Source: Poindextera sp035295705 (lineage in GTDB: Bacteria > Pseudomonadota > Alphaproteobacteria > Caulobacterales > Caulobacteraceae). Taken from it: DNA of 5,014 nt. The DNA is taken from NCBI GenBank assembly GCA_035295705.1, contig DATGIN010000117.1, forward strand, positions 1-5,014. Direction: 5' to 3'. Position numbers and translations under genes: made by a program. The stretch's first letter is position 1. The number at the start of each line of letters is the position of its first letter. Below the pieces are notes generated by a model. The model was not told where the DNA came from. It saw only the letters and a program-made list of their open reading frames with translations, and ran no database searches. Below, piece by piece: positions 1-5,014 of this stretch.

Positions 1-1094
1 TCCGGGTTCTGGGTCGGGGCCCAGATCTCGACCGCGCCCTGGCGCACCTCGACGGTGCAGTTCTGCGGCTCGAGCGTGGCGTGGGAGAGGAACGGATAGG
101 CGTAGTCCGCCTCGATCACCTTGGCCGCCGACTTGAGCGCGCCATCGACGTCGCCGTCGGTGCGGATCGAGAGCTGCGGCGGCTGTGCGAAGAGGGTCTT
201 AGCCTGCGCGGCAAACCCCTCCGATCCGTCGTTGGCGGTCGCGCCCTCGTCCCAGTCGACCTTGAGCTTCGTCCGCGCGCGGTTTGCTCGCCACCAGTTG
301 TCGGCGACGATGGCGACGCCTTCCGAGAGCGCCGGGGCGCCGTCGACGGCATGGACGATGAAGGCGCCTTTGATCCCCGGCAGCGCGCGGATCTCGTCCA
401 TGTTCGCGCCCTTCACCGCGCCGCCGAACACCGGGCACTTCTCGTAGATCGCGTACAGCAAGCCGGGCCGGGTCACGTCGATCCCGAACAGCGGCTCGCC
501 GACGACGATCTTCGGCGCGTCCACGCCCATCTGCGGCTTGCCGATGATCCTGAAGGCGCTCGGATCCTTCAGCGTCAGCGAGTCGGGATCGGGCGCCGGC
601 AGCAACGCCGCCTTGGCCGCGAGCTGGCCGTAGCGCAGCTTGCGGCCGGAGGCCTTGTGCAGGCAGGCCCCGACATCCGTCGCGCATTCGGCGGCGGAAA
701 CGCCCCACTGACTCGCCGCCGCCGCGATCAGCATCTGCCGCGCCGCCGCGCCCACGCGGCGGAGCGGCTCGTAGTGCAGCGGGGTCGCCGCGCTGCCGCC
801 GGCGAATTGCCGGCCGTACAGCGCCGGATTGGAGTCCGCCTGCTCGACGCGCACGCTCTTCCAGTCGACGTCCAGCTCCTCGGCGATCAGCATAGGCAAC
901 ATGGTCTTCACGCCCTGGCCGATCTCGGGGTTCGGGGCCTTGATGGTGACAATGCCGTCAGGCCCGATCCGAACGTAGGCGTTCAGAACCGGCGCGACCT
1001 CGGCCGCCGCATCGCCGATCCCGAGCATCAGCAACATGCCGCCGCCGACGGCGCTGGCTTGCAGGAACGCGCGGCGGGAAGCCTCCAGGCTCAT
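1..1094 (-). CDS. Molybdopterin-binding large subunit of an IorB-type Mo hydroxylase / aldehyde oxidase, 3' part missing
   Basis: This is the N-terminal 364 residues of a xanthine-oxidase-family Mo-cofactor subunit; the frame stays open to the window edge. The family (isoquinoline 1-oxidoreductase beta, membrane-type aldehyde dehydrogenases) is usually about 700-770 residues, so roughly half is seen. Residues 6-31 form a twin-arginine signal (SRRAFLQAS, then a Gly/Leu-rich stretch and an AAAE-like cleavage region), implying folded export to the periplasm. After it come the family-typical stretch EIGQGVKTMLPMLIAEELDVDW (given here as residues 57-78), a Gly-rich FAGGS near 97-101, the alpha/beta-hammerhead-like segment around 195-285, and LSHATLEPQNCTVEV at 336-350. 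The ATG overlaps the stop of the iron-sulfur subunit (ATGA), with GGGAGG just upstream, indicating translational coupling. It would hydroxylate an N-heterocycle or oxidise an aldehyde using water as oxygen donor, passing electrons to the 2Fe-2S partner. The substrate cannot be told. The active-site glutamate near the C terminus is outside the window. Confidence 0.93.
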   Translation of the reverse strand, partial: MSLEASRRAFLQASAVGGGMLLMLGIGDAAAEVAPVLNAYVRIGPDGIVTIKAPNPEIGQGVKTMLPMLIAEELDVDWKSVRVEQADSNPALYGRQFAGGSAATPLHYEPLRRVGAAARQMLIAAAASQWGVSAAECATDVGACLHKASGRKLRYGQLAAKAALLPAPDPDSLTLKDPSAFRIIGKPQMGVDAPKIVVGEPLFGIDVTRPGLLYAIYEKCPVFGGAVKGANMDEIRALPGIKGAFIVHAVDGAPALSEGVAIVADNWWRANRARTKLKVDWDEGATANDGSEGFAAQAKTLFAQPPQLSIRTDGDVDGALKSAAKVIEADYAYPFLSHATLEPQNCTVEVRQGAVEIWAPTQNP

Positions 1095-1570
1095 GCGCGC
1101 CTCCCGTCCGCCGCCGCCATGCCGGCCGCCGTCTTGATCGCCGCGCGGATGCGAACGTACGTGGCGCAGCGGCAGAGGTTGCCTTGCATCGCAGCGTCGA
1201 TGTCGGCGTCGGTCGGCTTGGGCGTCGCCTTCAGAAGCGCCGTCGCGGCCATGATCTGTCCGCCCTGGCAGTAGCCGCACTGCGGCACGTCCAGCGCCAG
1301 CCAGGCCGCCTGCACCCGGCGCCCGACCGGATCGGCGGCGATGCCCTCGAGCGTGGTGATCGCGGCGGCGCCCACGTCCGAGACCGGCGTCACGCAGCTG
1401 CGGATCGGCTGGCCGTCCATGTGCACCGTGCAGGCGCCGCAGAAGCCGGCGCCGCAGCCGAACTTCGGGCCCTTGAGGTCGAGCTCGTCGCGGAGGACCC
1501 AGAGCAGCGGCATCGCCGGCTCGACGTCGACCGAGCGCGTCCGCCCGTTCACCTTGATCTGGAACGCCAT
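1091..1570 (-). CDS. 2[2Fe-2S] iron-sulfur small subunit of the Mo hydroxylase (IorA/CoxS type)
   Basis: A 159-residue protein, close to the usual 150-165 of this family. It carries two [2Fe-2S] sites. The plant-type ferredoxin loop uses Cys39, Cys44, Cys47 and Cys59 (CGAGFCGACTVHMDG context). The helical second site uses Cys98, Cys101, Cys133 and Cys135, in the classical CX2C-X31-CXC spacing (CGYC and CRC). All eight ligands are intact. The role is electron transfer from the Mo centre of the adjacent large subunit to an external acceptor, often a cytochrome in this branch. ATG at 1570 was chosen because MAFQIKVNG is the normal family N terminus and GGGAAGG lies four bases upstream; an upstream in-frame TTG at 1633 would add 21 Arg-rich residues unlike the family. 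There is no signal peptide of its own, so export, if it occurs, would depend on the twin-arginine signal of the partner. The stop overlaps the next gene by four bases. Confidence 0.96.
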   Translation of the reverse strand: MAFQIKVNGRTRSVDVEPAMPLLWVLRDELDLKGPKFGCGAGFCGACTVHMDGQPIRSCVTPVSDVGAAAITTLEGIAADPVGRRVQAAWLALDVPQCGYCQGGQIMAATALLKATPKPTDADIDAAMQGNLCRCATYVRIRAAIKTAAGMAAADGRRA

Positions 1571-1574
1571 CTCG

Positions 1575-1581
1575 CCTTCCC
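1575..1581 (-). promoter_or_regulatory. Ribosome binding site deciding the start of the iron-sulfur subunit
   Basis: Read on the minus strand this is GGGAAGG, four bases before ATG 1570. It supports the short start (MAFQIKVNG) over the upstream TTG at 1633. The presence of its own Shine-Dalgarno fits the 86-base gap that separates this gene from the acyl-CoA synthetase. Confidence 0.6.
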
Positions 1582-1620
1582 GCCGACGCCTTGCGCGCGG
1601 GACGAGTACAGCGCTTCGGC

Positions 1621-1643
1621 GCCCGCCCGGCAAGCGGGCTTGC
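1621..1643 (-). other. Intercistronic hairpin(s) between ligase and oxidase genes
   Basis: Two mutually exclusive GC-rich hairpins overlap here. One pairs GCCCGC (1621-1626) with GCGGGC (1634-1639) across a 7-base loop. The other pairs GCAAG (1630-1634) with CTTGC (1639-1643) across a 4-base loop. They begin about 13 bases downstream of the acyl-CoA synthetase stop in the transcript. No T-run follows on the minus strand, so this is not a standard intrinsic terminator. It could be a processing or stability element, or simply GC-rich sequence. Confidence 0.3.
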
Positions 1644-1656
1644 AGCCTGGCTCGCG

Positions 1657-3204
1657 CTAGATCTTTCGGTCCTGCCGCCAGTAGGCGTCGCGGAGGACGC
1701 GCTTGTAGAGCTTGCCGGTCGGCAGCCGCGGCATCTCCTCGATGAAGTCGATCGACCGCGGCGCCATGTAGTGCGCCAGCTTGCCGCGCGCGAATTCCAT
1801 GAGCTCGGCCGCCAGCGCGTCCGAAGGCTCCAGCCCCGGCGCCGGCTCGACCACCGCCTTCACCTGCTCGCCCATCTCCGTATCCGGGATGCCGAACACC
1901 GCGACATCCCCCACCTTCGGATGGGTTATCAGCGCGTCCTCGATCTGCTGCGGATAGATGTTCACCCCGCCCGAGATGATCATGAACGCCTTGCGGTCGG
2001 TGAGGTACAGATAGCCCTCGTCGTCGACGTAGCCGACGTCGCCGAGCGCGTTCCAGTTCTCGTGCACGGGATGCCGCGAAGCGCGCGTCTTCTCGGGGTC
2101 GTTGTGGTACTCGAACGTCGGCCGCTCTCGCTCGAAATAGATCAGCCCGGCTTCGCCCGGCGGCAGCTCAGCGCCTTCGTCATCGCAGATGTGCAGCACC
2201 GACCCGGCTCCGACACGGCCGACCGAGCCTGGGTGTTTCAGCCAGTCCTCAGAGGTGATGAAGGTCGCGCCGGTCGCCTCGGTGCCCGCGTAGTATTCGA
2301 ACAGGATCGGCCCCCACCACTCGATCATGTCGCGCTTGACCTCGACGGGACAGGGCGCGGCGGCATGCACGGCGATACGGTGCGACGAGAGATCGTACTT
2401 CGCCCGCACCGACTGCGGCAGCTTGAACATGCGGACGAACATCGTCGGCACCCACTGGCTGTGGGTGACCCGGTGCTTCTCGATCATCGCCAGCGCCTGC
2501 TCGGCGTCGAAGCGCTCCATCATCACCACGGTCCCGCCGGCCGCCATCACGTTGAGGCAGAACGACAGCGGAGCGGCGTGATAGAGCGGCGCGGGCGACA
2601 GATAGACCGTCTCGCGATTGTAACCGTAGATGTTGCCCATGCCGCGCATGGCGAAGCCTTCGGCCGCCGTGACCTGCGGAAGCGGGCGCAGGATGCCCTT
2701 CGGCCGGCCGGTGGTGCCAGAGCTGTAGAGCATGGTTTCGCCCATCCATTCCTCGGCCAGCGGCTCGGCCGGCATGGCGGCGATGGCGTCTTCGTAGGAC
2801 TCCCAGCCGGGGATGGTCCCGCCGACCATCAGGCGGACGGTGCAGTTCGGAATGAGGTCGTTCAGCCCTTCGGCCGTCTCGCGCTTGGCGTAGGAGATGA
2901 GCAGCGCCTTCGCGCCACAGTCGTTGATGATGTAGGCGGCCTCGTCCGGCGGCAGGTAGCGGTTGACGGTGGTCAGGTAGAGCCCCGAGCGCATCGCCGC
3001 CCACACCGGGTCGTAGAAGCGCAGGTTGTTCTCCATCAGGACGGCGATGTGATCCCCGCGCTCCAGGCCCCGCGAGCGCAGCAGCTGGGCGAGCTGGTTC
3101 GAGCGGTCGTTCAGCTGCTTGAACGTCACGACGTCGCCGGTGTCGGCCGAGACCATGGCCGCCTTGTCCGGCGTCTCCGCCGCGTGGTCCGGGAGATAGG
3201 GCAT
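1657..3204 (-). CDS. Acyl-CoA synthetase (AMP-forming, class I adenylate-forming/FadD-like)
   Basis: A 515-residue soluble enzyme of normal family length that would activate a carboxylic acid with ATP and join it to CoA. Numbering from the ATG, the AMP-binding P-loop YSSGTTGRPKG is at 160-170 and YYAGTEATG (adenine/acyl-site motif) at 304-312. LGDVGYVDDEG carries the ribose-binding Asp389, and DRK at 403-405 marks the hinge to the C-terminal domain. GGVNIYP is at 412-418, and PTGKLYK near the C terminus holds the catalytic Lys498. All core motifs are intact. The ATG at 3204 shares one base with the upstream stop (TGATG), and an AGGA lies nine bases before it; an in-frame TTG at 3207 would add one residue and is less likely. 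The tight overlap with the short-chain dehydrogenase implies coupled expression. The pairing suggests catabolism of a fatty, aromatic or steroid-side-chain acid. The substrate cannot be derived from the sequence by eye. Confidence 0.95.
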   Translation of the reverse strand: MPYLPDHAAETPDKAAMVSADTGDVVTFKQLNDRSNQLAQLLRSRGLERGDHIAVLMENNLRFYDPVWAAMRSGLYLTTVNRYLPPDEAAYIINDCGAKALLISYAKRETAEGLNDLIPNCTVRLMVGGTIPGWESYEDAIAAMPAEPLAEEWMGETMLYSSGTTGRPKGILRPLPQVTAAEGFAMRGMGNIYGYNRETVYLSPAPLYHAAPLSFCLNVMAAGGTVVMMERFDAEQALAMIEKHRVTHSQWVPTMFVRMFKLPQSVRAKYDLSSHRIAVHAAAPCPVEVKRDMIEWWGPILFEYYAGTEATGATFITSEDWLKHPGSVGRVGAGSVLHICDDEGAELPPGEAGLIYFERERPTFEYHNDPEKTRASRHPVHENWNALGDVGYVDDEGYLYLTDRKAFMIISGGVNIYPQQIEDALITHPKVGDVAVFGIPDTEMGEQVKAVVEPAPGLEPSDALAAELMEFARGKLAHYMAPRSIDFIEEMPRLPTGKLYKRVLRDAYWRQDRKI

Positions 3205-4106
3205 CAATCGAAATCCTGGCCGTTCATGCCGGCGTTCTTGCGCGCCTTCTTCATCATCTCCGCGACGAGGGCCCCGATCTCATGCGGGTCCTTGGTCGGC
3301 TTCGACGTCGGGCCGCGGTGCCACCCCTCGGCGATCGCCAGCACGCCCCCGCTCGCCTCGAACACCCGCCCGGTGACATCGGCCGAATGCTCGCTGGCCA
3401 GCCAGACCGCGATCGGCGCGACCCACTTGGGATCGCCGGACTCGCGTCGCTCGTCGGTGATCGGCCCCCCCAGGTCCTCGGTCAGGCGCGTGAGCGCGCC
3501 GGGCGCGATGCAGTTCACCGTTACGCCGTAACGGCGGAGCTCGCGCGAGGCGATGATCGTGAAGGCTGCGATGCCCATCTTGGCCGCGCCATAGTTGGTC
3601 TGGCCGACGTTGCCGTAGATGCCCGAGACCGACGAGGTGTTGATGATGCGCCCGCCGACCAGCTCGCCGGTCGCCTTGTTGCGGTCGCGCCAGTAGGCGG
3701 CGGCGTGGTGGGCCGGGGCGAACGTGCCCTTCAGGTGCACCTTGATGACGGCGTCCCACTCGGCCTCGGTCATGTTGACCAGCATGCGGTCGCGCAGGAT
3801 GCCGGCGTTGCTGATCAGCGCGTCCAGCTTGCCGAACGTCTGGACCGCCTGGTCGATCATCGCTTTCGCTTGCTCGAAGTCCGATACGTCGGCGCCGTTG
3901 GCGACCGCCTCGCCGCCTTTCGCCTTGATCTCGTTGACGACCTCGTCGGCGGGCCCAAGGTCGGCGCCGGTTCCGTCGCGCGCGCCGCCCAGGTCGTTGA
4001 CCACGACCTTCGCGCCCTCTTCCGCCAGCATCAGGCAATATTCGCGGCCGATCCCCCGGCCGCCGCCGGTGACGATCGCAACCCGGCCTTCGCACAACCC
4101 CGCCAT
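3204..4106 (-). CDS. Short-chain dehydrogenase/reductase of the MFE-2/17beta-HSD4 (3-hydroxyacyl-CoA dehydrogenase) type
   Basis: A 300-residue classical SDR with a C-terminal extension. It has the dinucleotide motif TGGGRGIG at 13-20. VVVNDLGG ends beta-2 with Asp38, which favours NAD over NADP. NAG is at 100-102, and the catalytic set is Ser159, Tyr172 and Lys176 (NYGAAK), with normal Ser-Tyr spacing of 13. The NDLGG followed by a DGTG stretch, the NVGQTNYGAAK segment and the roughly 40-residue tail after the Rossmann domain (GWHRGPT onward) resemble the dehydrogenase part of peroxisomal multifunctional enzyme 2 and actinobacterial relatives linked to sterol side-chain degradation. That family match is from memory, not a search. 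ATG at 4106 is chosen because GAGGAGG sits five bases upstream and MAGLCEGRVAIVTGG is a normal SDR start; the longer TTG start at 4223 would run through the promoter region. It is the first gene of the apparent operon, and its stop overlaps the ligase start. Confidence 0.95.
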   Translation of the reverse strand: MAGLCEGRVAIVTGGGRGIGREYCLMLAEEGAKVVVNDLGGARDGTGADLGPADEVVNEIKAKGGEAVANGADVSDFEQAKAMIDQAVQTFGKLDALISNAGILRDRMLVNMTEAEWDAVIKVHLKGTFAPAHHAAAYWRDRNKATGELVGGRIINTSSVSGIYGNVGQTNYGAAKMGIAAFTIIASRELRRYGVTVNCIAPGALTRLTEDLGGPITDERRESGDPKWVAPIAVWLASEHSADVTGRVFEASGGVLAIAEGWHRGPTSKPTKDPHEIGALVAEMMKKARKNAGMNGQDFD

Positions 4107-4111
4107 CAACG

Positions 4112-4118
4112 CCTCCTC
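4112..4118 (-). promoter_or_regulatory. Strong Shine-Dalgarno of the short-chain dehydrogenase
   Basis: On the minus strand the bases read GAGGAGG, five bases before ATG 4106. It is the best ribosome binding site in the window. It fixes the start of the first gene of the operon, ruling out the 39-residue N-terminal extension that the open frame would allow. Confidence 0.8.
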
Positions 4119-4170
4119 GATCGGTCGCTTGCCGCGGTCTTCTCTTCGCCGCGGCTCAACTGAACGGAGG

Positions 4171-4199
4171 TAAGTCAACGCGCGCAGGGCGTTGTCAAG
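4171..4199 (-). promoter_or_regulatory. Candidate operon promoter with palindromic operator
   Basis: Read on the minus strand, TTGACA (4199-4194) matches the -35 consensus exactly. A 17-base spacer leads to ACTTAC, a poor -10, so the promoter is only tentative. The spacer region holds a perfect dyad CAACGC-N7-GCGTTG (4176-4194), which overlaps the end of the -35 and would be well placed for a repressor dimer. A second TTGAC (4178-4174) repeats the first at a 21-base interval, about two helical turns. Just downstream, CGTTCAGTTGA (4166-4156) resembles a half-site of the sort bound by TetR-family regulators of acyl-CoA genes; that likeness is weak. The position, 70-95 bases before the first ATG, fits a leader promoter for the minus-strand operon. 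Confidence 0.4.
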
Positions 4200-4316
4200 C
4201 GGGCGCCCCCAGCGATCGGCCAATTTGGCAGGCGAACGGGAGCGCGCGCTGTCGCGACGCTGTTCGCCTCGGCGTTGGCGGGAGAGGACGAGGGAGCGCT
4301 GGGTTCAGGTCAAGGG

Positions 4317-4434
4317 CATTGCCCAGAGGGAAGGATGACTGGCGGACTTTGCTGGTAGGCTGGTAGGCGGATAGGCAGATAGGCTGATAGGCTGATAGGC
4401 GGGTTGCCGCAGTCATCCTTGCCTCTGGGCAATG
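4317..4434. repeat. Inverted-repeat element enclosing an octamer array (MITE-like or long hairpin)
   Basis: The left arm at 4317-4340 begins CATTGCCCAGAGG and ends GGATGACT. The right arm at 4411-4434 begins AGTCATCC and ends CTCTGGGCAATG. They are reverse complements over 24 bases, with a single mismatch (G4330 against G4421). Allowing a one-base bulge, GCGG (4342-4345) can extend the pairing with CCGC (4407-4410). The 70-base interior is mostly the octamer array at 4351-4398. No clear target-site duplication was found immediately outside the arms (left flank ends TCAAGGG, right flank starts AAGACG), and there is no coding capacity. It could be a non-autonomous mobile element, a REP/BIME-like extragenic repeat, or a structured RNA able to form a stem of over 20 base pairs. 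The structure is certain from the sequence; its nature is not. Confidence 0.85.
4351..4398. repeat. Six tandem octamers of form GCNGRTAG
   Basis: Units in order are GCTGGTAG, GCTGGTAG, GCGGATAG, GCAGATAG, GCTGATAG and GCTGATAG. The two end pairs are identical within each pair, and the middle two vary at the third base. The following bases GCGGGTTG look like a decayed seventh unit. Adjacent identical copies suggest growth by slippage or unequal exchange. The array fills most of the loop between the 24-base inverted arms. Eight is not a multiple of three, so any reading frame through it would shift with a change in copy number, which argues against it being coding. Confidence 0.9.
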
Positions 4435-4639
4435 AAGACGTATCCGACTGGAGACAATAGCGGCGGCGCCATGTCGGACGCCTTCCTCCCGAAGCGGGGC
4501 GCTGCTCATGGCCAAGGGAGCAGCGGCCCTCGCCGCCCGGCGCGCTGTCGACGGGCGCGCTGAAGCGGGGGTGAAGGCGAAAGACATGGCGAAGCCGGTC
4601 GAAGCGCTGGCGAGCGCCGTCACGTCCGAACGGATCGAG

Positions 4640-4657
4640 CGGCAGACGTCTCTGCCG
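4640..4657. other. Short GC-rich hairpin
   Basis: CGGCAGA (4640-4646) pairs perfectly with TCTGCCG (4651-4657) around the four-base loop CGTC. It ends directly at the stop of the doubtful small frame 4508-4660. No T-run follows on either strand within a few bases, so it does not qualify as an intrinsic terminator. Confidence 0.35.
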
Positions 4658-4779
4658 TGACGGTTGGATATGGCGGGGCTCGTGCACATGCGACGGCGCA
4701 GCGTAATCCGCCCGCGCAACCGCTCAGGATTTCCCTGAAAAGCGCCGACTTCCGAGGCTAGCCAAGGAGAAGGCGGTCC

Positions 4780-4807
4780 TTGCCCCTCGCGGGGCTGGGC
4801 ATATTCT
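4780..4807 (+). promoter_or_regulatory. Candidate sigma-70-like promoter for the right-hand gene
   Basis: TTGCCC (4780-4785) and TATTCT (4802-4807) each match four of six consensus bases, with a 16-base spacer. Transcription would start near 4814, giving a leader of about 43 bases before ATG 4857. The spacer contains a GCCCC-TCGC-GGGGC dyad (4782-4795). This AT-richer patch stands out in an otherwise GC-rich stretch. The call rests on spacing and position only. Confidence 0.4.
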
Positions 4808-4820
4808 TGTCCTATGAGAC

Positions 4821-4842
4821 GCAAGGACCCTCGGGCCCTTGC
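4821..4842 (+). other. Leader hairpin upstream of the right-hand gene
   Basis: GCAAGG (4821-4826) pairs with CCTTGC (4837-4842) around a 10-base loop that itself has CC/GG pairing potential. If the promoter at 4780-4807 is real, this hairpin lies in the 5' leader, 14 bases before the start codon, where it could affect translation. It could equally be chance in GC-rich DNA. Confidence 0.3.
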
Positions 4843-4856
4843 CGTAAGTTCCAGGG

Positions 4857-5014
4857 ATGGAAGCGTTGAGCGACGCAGTCGGGCCCGGCGATCTGGTTTT
4901 GTGCGTCAATGCCGCCCCGAACCACGCGACGGGACGGCCGGTGCCCCTGATCGCCGGGGAGACCTACCGCGTCGTCGCGGTCATGGAATATGCGTGCCCG
5001 TGCGGGCGTTCGGA
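4857..5014 (+). CDS. Small hypothetical protein, N-terminal part, runs off the window
   Basis: Fifty-two complete codons are seen before the edge. The product starts MEALSDAVGPGDLVLCVN and continues through RPVPLIAGETYRVVAVMEY to CPCGRS. The pattern of a GDLVLCV strand, a variable loop, then a L-x-x-G-x-x-Y-x-V strand is like small beta-barrel proteins of unknown function often found in prophages and alphaproteobacterial genomes. That is a resemblance only, and no function is assigned. There are three cysteines (one in LCV, two in CPC), and the CPCG could be part of a metal site completed downstream. ATG 4857 is the first start after an in-frame TAA at 4845. Its ribosome binding site is poor (CAGGG directly adjacent), and TTG 4866, preceded by GGATGGAAG, is an alternative. 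No signal peptide or membrane segment is visible in this part. It is divergent from the operon. Confidence 0.6.
   Translation, partial: MEALSDAVGPGDLVLCVNAAPNHATGRPVPLIAGETYRVVAVMEYACPCGRS

Larger units (their letters stand above)
4200..4856. other. Long non-coding divergent intergenic region
   Basis: About 650 bases without a convincing gene. 4200-4316 is GC-rich, with no recognisable element apart from an 11-base palindrome GGGCATTGCCC (4314-4324) at its end. 4317-4434 is the inverted-repeat element described separately. 4435-4779 contains only short open frames. The best plus-strand one is ATG 4508 to TGA 4660 (50 residues, Ala/Arg-rich). It has no good ribosome binding site, and about four fifths of its codons end in G or C, which GC-rich non-coding DNA could also give. 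The minus-strand frames across this region are Arg/Pro-rich and run through the octamer array, which is how spurious frames behave. No tRNA, no CRISPR and no transposase fragment was seen. Confidence 0.6.

Noticed and set aside
81..1274. A 397-residue plus-strand open frame antisense to the Mo hydroxylase genes.
   Set aside because: It has low-complexity, Arg-rich composition. The opposite strand encodes clear iron-sulfur and Mo-cofactor subunits with an ATGA overlap.
1591..3531. A 646-residue plus-strand open frame antisense to the ligase and dehydrogenase.
   Set aside because: Its translation is Arg/His/Asp-rich with no recognisable domain, and it lies opposite two genes with complete catalytic motifs. 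Long antisense frames are common in GC-rich DNA.
4107..4223. A 39-residue N-terminal extension of the short-chain dehydrogenase from TTG 4223.
   Set aside because: The extension is Arg-rich and unlike SDRs, and it crosses the promoter-like region. A strong GAGGAGG sits correctly before ATG 4106.
4351..4398. The possibility that the repeats are a CRISPR array.
   Set aside because: Units are eight bases long, directly adjacent, and have no spacers. No cas gene is visible.
4317..4434. The possibility that the element is an integron attC site.
   Set aside because: The arms lack the core-site pattern expected at attC ends, there is no adjacent cassette gene, and the loop is a tandem repeat.
4419..4446. 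TTGCCT and TATCCG at 16-base spacing on the plus strand, a possible promoter at the edge of the repeat element.
   Set aside because: The -10 matches only three of six bases and there is no supported gene downstream for it to serve.
4508..4660. A 50-residue plus-strand frame, Ala/Arg-rich, ending beside a hairpin.
   Set aside because: There is no Shine-Dalgarno before the ATG and no recognisable family, and its codon third-position bias is no more than expected for the region. It is kept only as a note in the intergenic entry.
4310..4687. A 125-residue minus-strand frame in the intergenic region.
   Set aside because: It has the same problem: composition is typical of spurious frames, and its C-terminal part is made of the translated repeat.
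4195..4824. A 209-residue minus-strand frame crossing the intergenic region.
   Set aside because: It reads through the octamer array and both inverted arms, is rich in Arg, Pro and Ala, has no family likeness, and overlaps the candidate operon promoter.

Overview
The window is GC-rich and reads as a chromosomal segment of an alphaproteobacterium. Caulobacterales (Phenylobacterium or Caulobacter-like) or Sphingomonadales would fit the GC level, the protein flavour and the gene families. That placement is an inference from general resemblance, because no rRNA or other marker gene is present.

Positions 1-4106 hold four tightly packed genes, all on the minus strand, read from right to left. The first is a short-chain dehydrogenase of the MFE-2/17beta-HSD4 type (3204-4106). 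Next is a class I adenylate-forming acyl-CoA synthetase (1657-3204), whose ATG overlaps the dehydrogenase stop as TGATG. After an 86-bp gap with a small hairpin come the two subunits of a molybdenum hydroxylase of the isoquinoline 1-oxidoreductase/aldehyde dehydrogenase type: the 2[2Fe-2S] subunit (1091-1570) and the Mo-cofactor subunit (1-1094, C-terminal half beyond the window). These two overlap as ATGA. The Mo subunit begins with a twin-arginine signal, so the oxidase probably works in the periplasm, while the ligase and dehydrogenase are cytoplasmic. A reasonable but unproven reading is a catabolic operon: a periplasmic oxidase hydroxylates or oxidises a substrate, the resulting acid is activated to a CoA thioester, and the dehydrogenase handles a beta-hydroxyacyl-CoA or hydroxysteroid-like step. 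The order of steps and the substrate cannot be read from the sequence.

Positions 4107-4856 form a 750-bp divergent intergenic region. Next to the operon lies a candidate promoter with a CAACGC-N7-GCGTTG palindrome. In the middle (4317-4434) is the most striking structure in the window: two 24-bp inverted arms with one mismatch, enclosing six tandem copies of an octamer of form GCNGRTAG. It looks like a small non-coding repeat element or a long-stem hairpin. The rest of the gap has minor hairpins and no convincing gene.

At the right edge a plus-strand small gene begins at 4857 and runs off the window. It is preceded by a plausible sigma-70-like promoter and a leader hairpin. Its product is not recognised with confidence.
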